A stretch of 11,483 bases of DNA from Cephalothrix simula (Eukaryota > Nemertea > Palaeonemertea > Archinemertea > Cephalotrichidae). The notes under the pieces are model-generated. The model was not told the DNA's origin. It searched no databases and saw nothing but the letters and a program-made list of their open reading frames with translations. Location: the NCBI GenBank assembly GCA_035591015.1, contig JAXIUW010200621.1, positions 1 through 11,483 on the forward strand. The letters are read 5' to 3'. Shown here in pieces: positions 1 through 7,836 of this stretch; position 1 is the stretch's first letter; the number at the start of each line of letters is the position of its first letter. The translations under genes and the position numbers were made by a program.

Positions 1-1740
1 AGAAATCCAATAAGAGTTCGCACTATTGATTAAACACCGCGACAGAAGGTCCCACGAGGTACAGACTAGACAACTGTGGATCTGTAGAAATCCGCATGGA
101 CTGTAATAGAAAAATGCATGGCTATGGGGCGTGCATTCCTCTAATTACCCATTCATTATGACATTTAAAGTACGATGAGAACCATAGAAAACACCCCCAA
201 CTATTTAATAAGAGCATTGTAGAGAAGTCTGACATGTAGTTTATATACAGGATATAAACAAAACACCACTGAAAAACAGTAAAAAGTTTTTGAAATTGAT
301 TTTTGTCGCGTTTTTGAAGGAAATGTCGCATTGTGCCAAGGGAACCTATTTCTGAAGTATTATTTTTGTTCGTTATCTGAAAAGGAGATTTCGCCTCCTA
401 TTCATCTCAACACTGGACCGTATTGTCCAAGTATGCAACAATTAGTAATTAATACATTTAAAAGAAAATTACCACAAGGCATTTTGCACCACCGCAAGCT
501 TTTTGGCCCAAAACACCACCTAAATACGGTTCTTTGACAAATAAGTCGAATGCATTGGCCAAAAGCCTTATGAATGTTGTTTTTGGGTATAAATAAATAC
601 AGTTTATTTGCTAAAATATATTTTTCGCTTCGGGCCCACATTTTCAAAAACAATTTGGGAGTTAAACAACGTCGGGTAATTGATTTTGCTGTGTGTATAG
701 ATCGTTTATGAAATTCAATATTCTTTCTGATGCATTTTTGGCATCGGGCGTCGTCCAGCGCCCTTTTGGGCCATTTTAGGCTCATTTGGCCCCAAACTCT
801 TTAATCCGAAAAAAAATTTGGGTGCCATTTTTTAAAATGGTCTCTAACACTTCGCACTGCGCCCAATTATTTACAGAAAAACACGAGTTTTTTGGCAGTC
901 TATGCCGCCATCCCTGGGGTATCTAGGGCAACGATTTTTTTTCTTTTATTTGAACTTTGATCTCAATTTTAAACTAGCTAAAGATCAGCCTTATACTTTT
1001 TGCGGTTTTTGAGATAGCTTTGATAAAGTAATTGTAAAAACTGTAGGGCCGAATCACTCTGTTGGGCGAATAATTCCAAAATATGATTATCAAATCTTTA
1101 ACACGATTTTCTGTGCAGTATTGACGTAATTATTCTAAGCTTTGGCTCTATTTGAGAAGGATATGCCTTAGATTTTAAGCAGTATTATGGCTAAAGTATT
1201 GATATTTGTTTTCCCTTTTTTGTTACGCCCATAATTCATAAGCATTATTATGTAATATTTTTCAACATTTTATTACGTGTTATCAGTTTTCTGTATTCAG
1301 ACACTCCTTATGTATGAAGTTTCACATTTAGAATAACGAAGGAATAGATTTACATTCACAAAAGGAAATAATTTTTAATGGCAACCCTTGATTTAATATT
1401 TTTGTTTTAGATAGAGTATAATTCCCTTTCTACTTATTCCGTATGGTGCTTAGGGGTTGGGGTGAGGGAAGGCGATGGCGGTTACTGATCGCCGAAAATT
1501 TTAGTTGATTCGCACTGCTAGGTGGAATTTAAGGAGATGCAAAGATCAATTACTTAGTAACCCCTTTGTAGAGAGTTAATATTAGCTCTAATGTCAAAAT
1601 GAGCTAGATTTAGGCATCATGGGCTACCTAAATCAATTGCAATTTTGAACGAAAATATTTTGAAATTGGCTGGAACATCGATTGAAAATTGACTATCAAC
1701 GTGACATTTCGCTTTTTTAAAGGAAGAACTACGCCTTTGA
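1..1740. other. Non-coding stretch, no supported gene
   Basis: No exon with a matched acceptor, open frame and donor could be found here on either strand. The longest open frame is on the minus strand at 402-785 (127 codons). It is rich in Cys, Trp and Lys, matches no family I recognise, and overlaps a shorter plus-strand open frame at 331-537. Several T-rich blocks with TTTTGGCCC-like words (about 505, 755 and 785) suggest old repeat DNA. A short imperfect hairpin lies at 825-840. This is probably intergenic sequence or a long 5' intron of the plus-strand gene. Confidence 0.5.
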
Positions 1741-2410
1741 TCATACCGATATGCCGCTAACTCTGATATCTGGCCATGGCGAGCAAAGATTGGCGCAAAA
1801 AAGGGTTTTGACGGCGGCTAAATCGAATATTGACGTTAATTTTTCATTTCAGATCAGAGTACATTTGCATTTCAAATCCAAGGTGGCGGCCCTTGATCTT
1901 TATTGAGTGCCGCAATATTAAATAGCTTGCCTCTGTATGCTAGTACTTGAATGGAAATGTACATACAGGGGTTTTTGAGGTCACTTAATCAAATAGTGAC
2001 ATTAGTTTTTCATTTGAGATTACATTTGACCTCGAAATCCAAGATAGCAGCCGTTGATCTTTGCCGTGAATGTTACAACTTAGCTTAAAATCCATGAAAT
2101 GCCATGAAATAAATATATAGGGGTTTCACAGGTTACTGAGTTGAATAGTTCGCTAATAATTCGTTTATAAGTACATTTGACCACCAAATTCAAGATGGTG
2201 GCCTTTCATCTTTACCAATTTACCGCGAAGTTGAGTAACTTGTCCTTGTATGCATATACATGTAATATGATGAAACCAAGATACGACATTACATTAGGCC
2301 TACATCTGATCTCAAAATCTTTAATCTTTACGGTGAATTTTGTAATTCTATTACCTTAAAATAAAAGTATCGGGATGGAAATGTACATTCAGAGGTTTTT
2401 GAGGTGTCGA
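1740..2410 (+). repeat. Diverged tandem repeat, ~130-160 bp units
   Basis: A recurring block of the form ACATTTGACC..AAATCCAAGATGG.GGCC.TTGATCTTT begins near 1861, 2022 and 2173, with a weaker copy near 2302. The spacings are 161, 151 and 129 bp. A second shared block, GAAATGTACATNCAG followed by GGTTTTTGAGGT, occurs at about 1953 and 2379, with a decayed version near 2113. Sequence from about 1740 to 1855 may hold a still older unit. The copies have diverged strongly, so this is an old satellite-like array or an internally repeated transposon, not a recent expansion. No coding potential is seen. Confidence 0.6.
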
Positions 2411-2436
2411 TGTCAAAGTCTGATACCGAATATTCG

Positions 2437-2465
2437 TAATAATAATAATAATTATTATTATTATT
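2437..2465. repeat. (TAA)n/(TTA)n microsatellite, inverted
   Basis: Five TAA units are followed directly by TTA/TTATT units, giving a 29-bp AT-only inverted repeat. It sits exactly where the 3' tail of the minus-strand LINE fragment is expected, so it is probably derived from the simple-repeat tail of that element. The inverted second half may come from slippage or from the target site. Confidence 0.75.
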
Positions 2466-2990
2466 CTCTCACACTGTCTGTTGACAGGCACTCCAATAAA
2501 TTGGGTGCAAAGAGTAACACTCTTTACATTATTTCACACATATTACACATCTGATATTATATACTGTTTGAAAAATAATATAGTTTATAAAATAATACTG
2601 GTTGAGGTTTAGCCTACACCGAGAAAACAGGGGGATCAATGATCTATTTCTATTCCCATGTTTTCCCTTCTACAGCATATTCGGCTTTTTTAACAATTTC
2701 AGTCAAATCACCCTTTAGGTTCATTAAATTTTCAATTTCTACACTTTGATAATTTTTACCTAGTAACTTACTAATATTTTTACACATAAACAAATGTTCA
2801 GTAGTGTCCCTTTCGTCATTACACAGTGGGCATAAAAGATCCGTATCGTTTTTAAAATTCCCTTTATAATTTGCTTTCACTTCAATCATGTTCAGCCTTA
2901 GATTTAAAAGCATTTTTGAGTCCTTAAAGAACATGTCTCTCAGATAATTTTTGAACTCATACTTATTCACAAATCGCATTTATGTCAGCT
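2466..2990 (-). mobile_element. 3' fragment of a non-LTR (LINE) retrotransposon
   Basis: On the minus strand this holds the end of a retrotransposon ORF (2979-2650), about 180 bp of 3' UTR, and then the AAT-type microsatellite tail. The UTR contains two small stem-loops: AAAGAGT/ACTCTTT around a 3-base loop at 2509-2525, and CTGTC/GACAG at 2474-2487. Such hairpins are common in LINE 3' UTRs recognised by their own reverse transcriptase. The reverse transcriptase core and endonuclease are absent, as expected for a 5'-truncated insertion or a decayed copy. The clade cannot be assigned without a search. Confidence 0.7.
2650..2979 (-). pseudogene. C-terminal end of LINE reverse transcriptase ORF2
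   Basis: This 109-codon open frame ends in a CCHC knuckle, with Cys50, Cys53, His62 and Cys66 in the context LCPLCNDERDTTEHLFMC. This is the zinc-binding segment that commonly closes the ORF2 protein of non-LTR retrotransposons after the reverse transcriptase and thumb domains. The residues before it (FKNYLRDMF, then LLNLRLNMIEVKANYKG) fit the basic connector usually seen there. An in-frame stop lies just before the first Met (2980-2982), and a short open stretch just upstream is in another frame, so the copy is truncated or frameshifted. The full family protein would be several hundred residues longer. It is almost certainly non-functional. Confidence 0.72.
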
Positions 2991-3110
2991 TTTACACATG
3001 AAATTGTGTTGATCCCCATCCTCTCCGAATAACATAAATAAGTAAATTTTGACTGATATAAAAACATTAAAATCTATCGTCTGTAAAAATTTTTTAATCA
3101 TGTATTTCAG

Positions 3111-3242
3111 AACCTTTTTTACAAAAACCCTATGGACGACAAACACTTCAAGCCTGTATCCTATAGAGCCGTAAGGAATAGTCTTTGCCCGCCCAATAAT
3201 GTTCCTCTTTCTACTGTTTCAACACCTACCGACTCCTTTAAA
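3111..3242 (+). CDS. Plus-strand gene, exon 1 of those visible
   Basis: A pyrimidine-rich acceptor (TGTATTTCAG) precedes 44 codons that end at a near-consensus donor (AAA|GTAAGTAT). Only one of the three frames is open, so the phase is fixed as 0 in and 0 out. The peptide starts NLFYKNPMDDKHFKPVSYRA and ends VSTPTDSFK. It is basic at first, then rich in Ser, Thr and Pro, and matches no family I recognise. An internal Met (3132) could be the start if this is the first coding exon, but the acceptor favours an upstream exon not identified here or outside the window. It begins a seven-exon chain of about 260 residues running to 8257. Confidence 0.7.
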
Positions 3243-3785
3243 GTAAGTATAATACATGTTATCTATGTGTTTTCCTCCTAGTCTTGCTATCTATGTCTTT
3301 TCCTCCTAAAATTGTAAACAATAGGACTCCCCCAACCCCTGGAACCACCCACCCAGGGGTTTCAAAGTATGGCATGTAATATACCAAAATGACGGGAATT
3401 AAAAATACTGATCAATTGTAGCATTTATTTTCAATATGGCCATTCTGGAGCCAATGGGAGCGCTAAAAAGGGTGTTTTTAATCACGAGTGTCGAATTTCA
3501 AAATAAATGATAATGAAAATATTAAATCCATTCTTTGAAATTTTAAACCCCCCTATTCTTCAAGATAGTATTCTTCAAGATAGGTCATGTGCTTTCCAAA
3601 AAAGTATAGGTTTATGGAGTTCCAAGGCCCTAATATGAGAAACCGACGGGGGGGGCTTTTTTGGACGTTTCTCAGCCCCTCATCCAATTTTCCCGTCCAA
3701 TTGGTACATGTATTTGAGTTTATGAAAATGGCCCAAAGCTTCAGTTGCGATAGCTCTTTCAATGAATTACATGTTTTTCTTTCAG
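3243..3785 (+). other. Intron of plus-strand gene
   Basis: The intron is bounded by GTAAGTAT and TTTCTTTCAG. It holds a short tandem duplication of TATCTATGTNTTTTCCTCCTA (about 3261-3308) and a G8 run near 3649. A plus-strand open frame (3587-3862) and a minus-strand one (3553-3825) cross this intron and the next exon in other frames; neither looks coding. Confidence 0.55.
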
Positions 3786-3866
3786 GAAAGAATTTCATTG
3801 CTTTTGGGGAACGGAACCGCTGCACAGCAGAAAAAAGATGCTGCTATCACCATGTTAACTGAACAG
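3786..3866 (+). CDS. Plus-strand gene, exon 2 of those visible
   Basis: The acceptor ATGTTTTTCTTTCAG is strong. The exon is 27 codons, phase 0 in and 0 out, and the other two frames contain stops. It encodes a helical, alanine- and glutamine-rich segment (ERISLLLGNGTAA, then QQKKDAAITMLTEQ) that joins in frame to the preceding exon. The donor is CAG|GTTGGT, with a good exon side but a T at +3. A possible competing donor four bases downstream (3870|3871, GTATCG) would change the phase to 1. No domain is recognised. Confidence 0.68.
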
Positions 3867-4372
3867 GTTGGTATCGTATCGCAAATTTTTTTGGCCAAAA
3901 AACTACATTTTTACGGCATACTGGAAGTGTTTTATTCGCATTTCAATTAAACTATATGTGTTGTGTGTTGTTATGGGCCCTGCTCAAGGATGACATAGGA
4001 AAAGATAATAAATAAACTGGAGTGACGTGGTCATGACTGTCTGTATTAATGGAACGAGCGGTGTAATGCGCCTATCTGAAGATCGCGAGTTCGATCCCTG
4101 GGCCCGCGGGGTGCGTTCGAAACACGCCTGTTAACGCAGTACCGTGACGCTTATAATCGCACTCCTGTTCTGCACCTATAGTCTTGGCTAAGCCTCAGTA
4201 ATTTTAGCTGGCGACAAAATGTGACATCAAATGTCCATATAAGGCTTGAGTTGATCAATTCGGTCACTTATTGATCCTTAGTAGGAACTGACTGTGCAAT
4301 CGGCCGTACTTTTGGGCTTCATGCTCTTCTGATGCTTCAATATTAATTCATGAAATCCGATCATTATTCTAG
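3867..4372 (+). other. Intron of plus-strand gene containing a SINE head
   Basis: This intron is closed by TCATTATTCTAG. Apart from the tRNA-like segment near 4048-4105 and its presumed body, no coding signal is seen. Confidence 0.5.
4048..4108 (+). repeat. tRNA-derived SINE head
   Basis: A pol III-type internal promoter is visible. A degenerate A box lies around GAGCGGTGTAATGCGC (4055-4070) and a good B box, GTTCGATCC, at 4089-4097, both plus strand and at tRNA-like spacing. The rest does not fold into a full tRNA cloverleaf with an acceptor stem, so a SINE head is more likely than a functional tRNA gene. The body may run to about 4300, but no clear 3' tail or target duplication could be fixed. 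It lies within an intron, in the same orientation as the gene. Confidence 0.55.
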
Positions 4373-4435
4373 GAGGAGACAGCTTCGGTGGAGACAGCTT
4401 CGGAGAACATTTTCAAAAAACAGCACTGTTTACCG
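4373..4435 (+). CDS. Plus-strand gene, exon 3 of those visible
   Basis: This 63-nt exon has a good acceptor (ATTATTCTAG) and a good donor (ACCG|GTAAGTTA). Read in phase 0, as the previous exon requires, it gives EETASVETASENIFKKQHCLP. It contains a tandem duplication of 15 nt (4375-4389 and 4390-4404, one mismatch), seen in the protein as ETASV then ETASE. Phase 1 is also open and reads GGDSFGGDSFGEHFQ onwards, so the exon alone does not fix the frame. Phase 0 is preferred because it continues through all later exons without adjusting any splice site. Confidence 0.6.
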
Positions 4436-4482
4436 GTAAGTTATAACCGAAGTTAATGAGGGGTTGATTAACATACACAATA

Positions 4483-4884
4483 GTATAGATAAATTGGCGA
4501 CATGATTTAAATGCGGCTAAAAATGCCCCGTCCCGCGAAAATCTCCGGACTCCAGGCTACAGGTGGCGGGGTGGCGCTGCCAGTTTTTTTCTGATCTAGA
4601 ATTGGTGCTATTGTTTTATAGAATTTATAGAACAATAATATTGTCCGAAACAATCTCCTGGTTCAGCTGTTTTGGTTGTATTCTTATGCGAAAATGCACA
4701 TTTTCGCCGCTAGGGGGCCACCAAGTGGCGCTTTAGTCTTGAAAGTATTAACTTGTTCTTACATTCTTTGTAAGGATTCAGAATATATATGGGTCAAGGG
4801 GGTCAGCGTCCCCACTTCGGAGATTTTCTCGCGGGGGGGGGCATTTTTAGCCTCATTTAAATCGTGTGGCCAATTTATCTATAC
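4483..4884. mobile_element. Non-autonomous DNA transposon (MITE) with long TIRs
   Basis: The ends are inverted repeats of about 65-70 bp. The left arm 4483-4549 (GTATAGATAAATTGGCGACA at its tip, then an ATTTAAATG..GGCTAAAAATGCCCC core and AAAATCTCCGGA) matches the reverse complement of 4817-4884 with a few mismatches and a small indel near the G/C run. Each end abuts a TA dinucleotide (4481-4482 and 4885-4886), consistent with a TA target duplication as in Tc1/mariner-type elements. The interior of about 265 bp has no transposase frame. It includes a near-perfect hairpin around 4688-4707 and two overlapping CTCF-like motifs at 4707-4731. Confidence 0.78.
4707..4731 (+). promoter_or_regulatory. 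Two overlapping CTCF-like motifs
   Basis: CCGCTAGGGGGCCA (4707-4720) and CCACCAAGTGGCGC (4718-4731) resemble the CTCF core CCASYAGRKGGCRS. The second matches at 13 of 14 positions and the first at about 11. Both lie in the centre of the TIR element. Words of this kind also occur by descent in repeat families, so binding is not established. Confidence 0.25.
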
Positions 4885-5215
4885 TACATGTATTGTGTAG
4901 TCAAGAAGATGTATTCGGGGCAAATCCGGGCGATCTCAAAACTATTAACATGTTTGGTGTCACTTTGGTGCCAATTTCTAAAATCCGGAAAAATCCGCTG
5001 TCTTACACGCTGGACCTGGAGCAGCTTACAAACAGGGTGGCCATTCACCTGGAATTCCTGGAAATCAGGGAAATCCTTAAAACACACTTGCAAACAAATT
5101 AAGGACGTTCATACATAAAAAGGAACATCGAATGCCAAAAAAACTGGTTTCTAAAAATTTGCTACAATTGCACATGTAAATTCATATTAAAAAACTTTGC
5201 CCTTCAAAAATTATG

Positions 5216-5480
5216 GAAAAGTCAGGGAATTTCACAAAAAATGGCAAAGTCAGGGAAAATCAGGGAATTTCACACAAAATGGCAAAGTCAGGAAAAATCA
5301 GGGAATTTCACAAAAAAGGGAAAATCAGGGAATTTCACAAAAAATGGCAAAGTCGGGGAAAATCAGGAAATTTCACAAAAAATGGGAATTTCACAAAAAA
5401 TGGCAAAGTCGGGGAAAATCAGGAAATTTCACAAAAAATGGCAAAGTCAGGGAATTTCATAAAAACTGGCAAAGTCAGGA
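5216..5480 (+). repeat. 38-bp minisatellite with partial units
   Basis: The full unit is GCAAAGTCAGGGAAAATCAG followed by GGAATTTCACAAAAAATG (38 bp). Two to three full or nearly full copies are interspersed with shortened copies that lack the GCAAAGTC half or the AAAATCAGGG half, so the array is modular. Variants GTCGGGG and AGGAAATTT are shared by two copies, suggesting recent duplication of a multi-unit block. The unit is not a multiple of three and has no stop in any plus frame, so it yields spurious repetitive open frames (SGNFTKNGK-like) in all three. A related word (AATCAGGGAAATCC) near 5064 suggests an older fringe. Confidence 0.85.
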
Positions 5481-5602
5481 TGGTAAGTCATACTCCGACT
5501 TGTTAAAGGGTAATTGGTTGGGGTTTACTTCAAGGCCGAAGCTCTCGCCATTGCTGACGAAAGCTTCGGGCATCTTCGGACGGGACTTCGGGCTGTCTCA
5601 AG

Positions 5603-5771
5603 TCAGGCAATGTTCTAAAAGACAGACCTGCTCCTGTTACTATCCAAAAGCATCCTGGTATCCTGTTACCCCAAAAGCACCCGTTTTTCACCAAATGCAC
5701 TTTTGCCACTGTACTGCTAACATCGGTTTGGGCTCCTACAGAGGCACAAAAGACGCCGAACTCCACCCACT
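5603..5771 (+). CDS. Weak candidate extra exon in the large intron
   Basis: A GC-richer block here is open in the frame reading NVLKDRPAPVTIQKHPG and later APTEAQKTPNSTHC, a Pro/Thr-rich peptide with natural composition. A possible acceptor (CTGTCTCAAG) and donor (CCACT|GTAGTA) exist, but both are weak, and the resulting phase (0 in, 1 out) would force the following two exons into their alternative frame. Another plus frame and a minus frame are also open here, so openness alone means little. It contains a local duplication of TCCTGTTAC..CCAAAAGCA. It is left outside the main gene model. Confidence 0.15.
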
Positions 5772-6219
5772 GTAGTACCACTAAAATATATATATTTTGA
5801 TTTGCTTTGGAAGATGGTGCATCTCTAAATTTATAAGCTTATTTCGTTTCCATGATACCTTTCTAAAGAAGAGTATTTACCATTCTCCATGAATTTCATT
5901 CCTTCCTATCAATATTGATTCAAAAATACTATTTGTTAAGATGCATTTTAACCACTCTTGACTGTCAAAAAAATAGTTCAAAAACTTCCTCGGATCGCGA
6001 TCCTCCGTCAAAAAAATATTGGAAATAATACTTTGGGAATCAAAATGGTTAGTACCCGCGGGGAAAAGGCTGTTTCTACATACTGTAATATATATGGATA
6101 CATTATAACTAAGGTGTGGGGAATTTTGCGATATCCCGTTGTTTGTTTTTTAAATATGCATTCTGTCTTTTGTACTTCTGCCGAGTAACCTATTTTAACA
6201 TTTCAAAATTATTTTCCAG

Positions 6220-6246
6220 GCCAGGTTGTTGCACGTGAGTGCTTCG
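6220..6246 (+). CDS. Plus-strand gene, microexon (27 nt)
   Basis: A 27-nt exon lies between TTATTTTCCAG and GTAAGTAC, both close to consensus. In phase 0 it gives ARLLHVSAS. Phase 1 is open too and gives QVVARECF. Its length is a multiple of three, so inclusion or skipping leaves the frame unchanged. An internal GTGAGT (6234) could act as a competing donor. The call rests on splice-site quality and phase fit alone. Confidence 0.5.
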
Positions 6247-6410
6247 GTAAGTACACGTTGTATTAAAGTACATTTGTAAAATTTTAAAAAACCTCGATGT
6301 AACCGTTGAAACCCAATTAATGTAATGGGCCTTTTTAATTAAAGTCAGAAAATTTTCGAAGACTATGCACGTGGCTTGATTAGATGCATGTTGTATATTT
6401 TTTTCTGCAG

Positions 6411-6438
6411 GAACTCTTTTTAAAGCCAAGCAGAGCTG
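6411..6438 (+). CDS. Plus-strand gene, 28-nt frame-shifting microexon
   Basis: A strong acceptor (ATATTTTTTTCTGCAG) and the donor GCTG|GTAATA bound 28 nt. In phase 0 it gives ELFLKPSRA plus one base, which makes the next exon phase 1. That is the frame in which the next exon is open throughout, and this is good evidence for the chain. Because 28 is not a multiple of three, skipping it would change the frame of everything downstream. See the finding on alternative frames. Confidence 0.52.
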
Positions 6439-6818
6439 GTAATATCACAGAATTGTCTTATCTGTTTTTCGTTTTAAAAACAACATATATTAGTTACCGA
6501 TTGTACTTCAATGACAATTAAAAATATTTTTCGTTTTCAAAATAACATGTATTGTAAGACTAAAAGTGTCATACTCTGACTTGTTTAATGTGGTTTGTGG
6601 GGAGTTGAGAATTACCCCTAACTGGGACATCAAATGTTATCAAATTTGCATAACCATAGAAATAACACGAAGTGTATAAATAATGTTCACTTGGCTATAA
6701 ATGACAAAAATTATCGATTGTCTTGATCTGTAAAAGCAGCGGTACTCCACGTGATCATTACACCTTGCTGCGCCCGTATTGCAATTATCGGAAAAAGAGG
6801 TGCAATGACTATAAATCA

Positions 6819-6929
6819 CACAGGCGCTCGGAATGCCGATCAAAGCCAACCCATATGATATACCCAATAAAAAATATTTATATAGGGTATATCATGGGTT
6901 GGCTTTGATCGGCATTCCGAGCGCCTGTG
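6819..6929. mobile_element. 111-bp foldback MITE with 8-bp target duplication
   Basis: The left arm (6819-6865, starting CACAGGCGCTCGGAATGCCG) is the reverse complement of the right arm (6885-6929), identical apart from one 2-nt indel. They flank a 19-nt AT-only loop. The 8-mer ATAAATCA occurs immediately outside both ends (6811-6818 and 6930-6937), a perfect target site duplication. An 8-bp duplication is typical of hAT-type transposition, although the tip CACAGG is not a textbook hAT end. The near identity of the arms implies a young insertion. If transcribed with the host intron it would form a hairpin of about 45 bp. Confidence 0.85.
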
Positions 6930-7309
6930 ATAAATCATAGCTATTGTATCGTAAAATCAGACGTTTCGCGTATCTTGGAACTGCTGTCTGATTTTTTGTT
7001 AGTCATTTAAAAATATCTCTAGTTCGTTAAGTTAAAAATTTTTGTTTACATTTTAACTGAAATCTAACCTTATTCCAAAATCTAATTTTATCACATTTTT
7101 TACTGTATTGGTCATGCTCCCAAAACTTTAAGTCTCGGTTTCTCTGCTCCTGTGACATTTAATACACCGCGCCCACCCTCCGTTTCCTATTTACATAGGT
7201 GGCTAAAATTTACATTCAACAATCATTGCTTGATTATTAGGCTATCAAGTAATAAGTGTCATTATATATGCTATTTTCGCGCATATCGTAAATCATTGAG
7301 AGCGGTCAA

Positions 7310-7450
7310 GTGAGCTTCACGCCATTGGCGTATTTTATCAATTTCTTAAGCCTGGGCCGGGGTAAATATACTCTAATTTACGAGAGTCAATCAGCCCCAC
7401 GCCGCTATCGACGCGCTGGAGCTTATAAACAAAAGCGGTAGCGACGACGG
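7310..7450 (+). promoter_or_regulatory. Candidate internal promoter
   Basis: A CpG-richer stretch upstream of exon 7545-7741 has a CCAAT box in reverse orientation (ATTGG at 7324-7328, inside the palindrome ACGCCATTGGCGT) and a TATAAA word at 7424-7429. A start near 7450 could drive a short isoform from the proline-rich exon onward. A strong donor-like GTGAGC at 7508 lies only 37 nt from the next acceptor, too short for most animal introns. This is inference from motifs only. Confidence 0.2.
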
Positions 7451-7544
7451 CCTGTCATTCATCACAGTAGGGTAAATACTTTTCGGGATCGTCGTGGGGT
7501 CTGAATAGGTGAGCCCAAATGCATTATTTTTCGCTTTTTTTCAG

Positions 7545-7741
7545 GACTTCAAACATCGAAAGCATTGAAGAAATTGTGGTGGAAAAACTGTTTCACATTT
7601 GAAACAGAAAATCCCCCACAAAATTCGGTTTGGACTGTGGAAGTGGACGAGCCAACACCTCCACCACCAAGATCCCCTACCCCTCCACCGCCAAGGTCTA
7701 CCTCTCCACCACCAGAATGTTCTGAGGATGATTTTGAAATG
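7545..7741 (+). CDS. Plus-strand gene, proline-rich exon
   Basis: The acceptor CGCTTTTTTTCAG and donor ATG|GTAGGT bound 197 nt, phase 1 in and 0 out, giving 65 residues plus the split Gly. The N-terminal part is basic and aromatic (LQTSKALKKLWWKNCFTFET). It is followed by a linker with two TPPPPRS units and a third SPPPE, then the acidic SEDDFEM. Proline runs of this kind are typical ligands for SH3, WW or EVH1 domains and act as flexible spacers. The DNA shows an imperfect repeat of CCTCCACCACCAAGRTC, so the run grew by slippage or duplication. The phase fits both neighbours. Another frame is open for its first 18 codons before a stop at 7600-7602. Confidence 0.75.
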
Positions 7742-7836
7742 GTAGGTTTATGAAACTTACTCTTGTGACCTTTTGGTCTTCATTTTTACATATCACATAT
7801 CACTCCACTGTGGTTAATTTTGCGCTTATATCCAAC

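Larger units (their letters stand above)
4436..6219 (+). other. Large intron holding TIR element and minisatellite
   Basis: It is bounded by GTAAGTTA and TTATTTTCCAG. Separate entries cover the TIR element (4483-4884), the minisatellite (5216-5480) and a GC-rich candidate exon (5603-5771). Open frames around 4864-5118 overlap the element's right end in several frames and are not supported. Positions 5780-6219 show nothing beyond AT-rich sequence. Confidence 0.5.
6439..7544 (+). other. Intron containing hairpin element and possible promoter
   Basis: It is bounded by GTAATATC and CGCTTTTTTTCAG. It holds the 111-bp hairpin element (6819-6929) and a CpG-richer block at about 7310-7510 with CCAAT and TATA-like words. 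The rest is AT-rich and without coding signal. Confidence 0.5.

Noticed and set aside
402-785. Minus-strand open frame of 127 codons
   Set aside because: Composition is odd (many Cys and Trp), no motif is recognised, it overlaps a plus-strand open frame, and it lies in T-rich repeat-like sequence.
4048-4108. Functional tRNA gene
   Set aside because: The A and B boxes are present, but no acceptor stem closes and the anticodon arm is not convincing; a SINE head fits better. The same applies to 10230-10310.
4864-5118. Overlapping plus-strand open frames of about 80 codons
   Set aside because: Several frames and the opposite strand are open at once, the start lies inside the transposon end, and no matching splice sites keep the gene phase.
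5197-5775. Longest plus-strand open frame, 192 codons
   Set aside because: Its first half is the 38-bp minisatellite read in one of three stop-free frames; the second half continues by chance through a GC-richer block.
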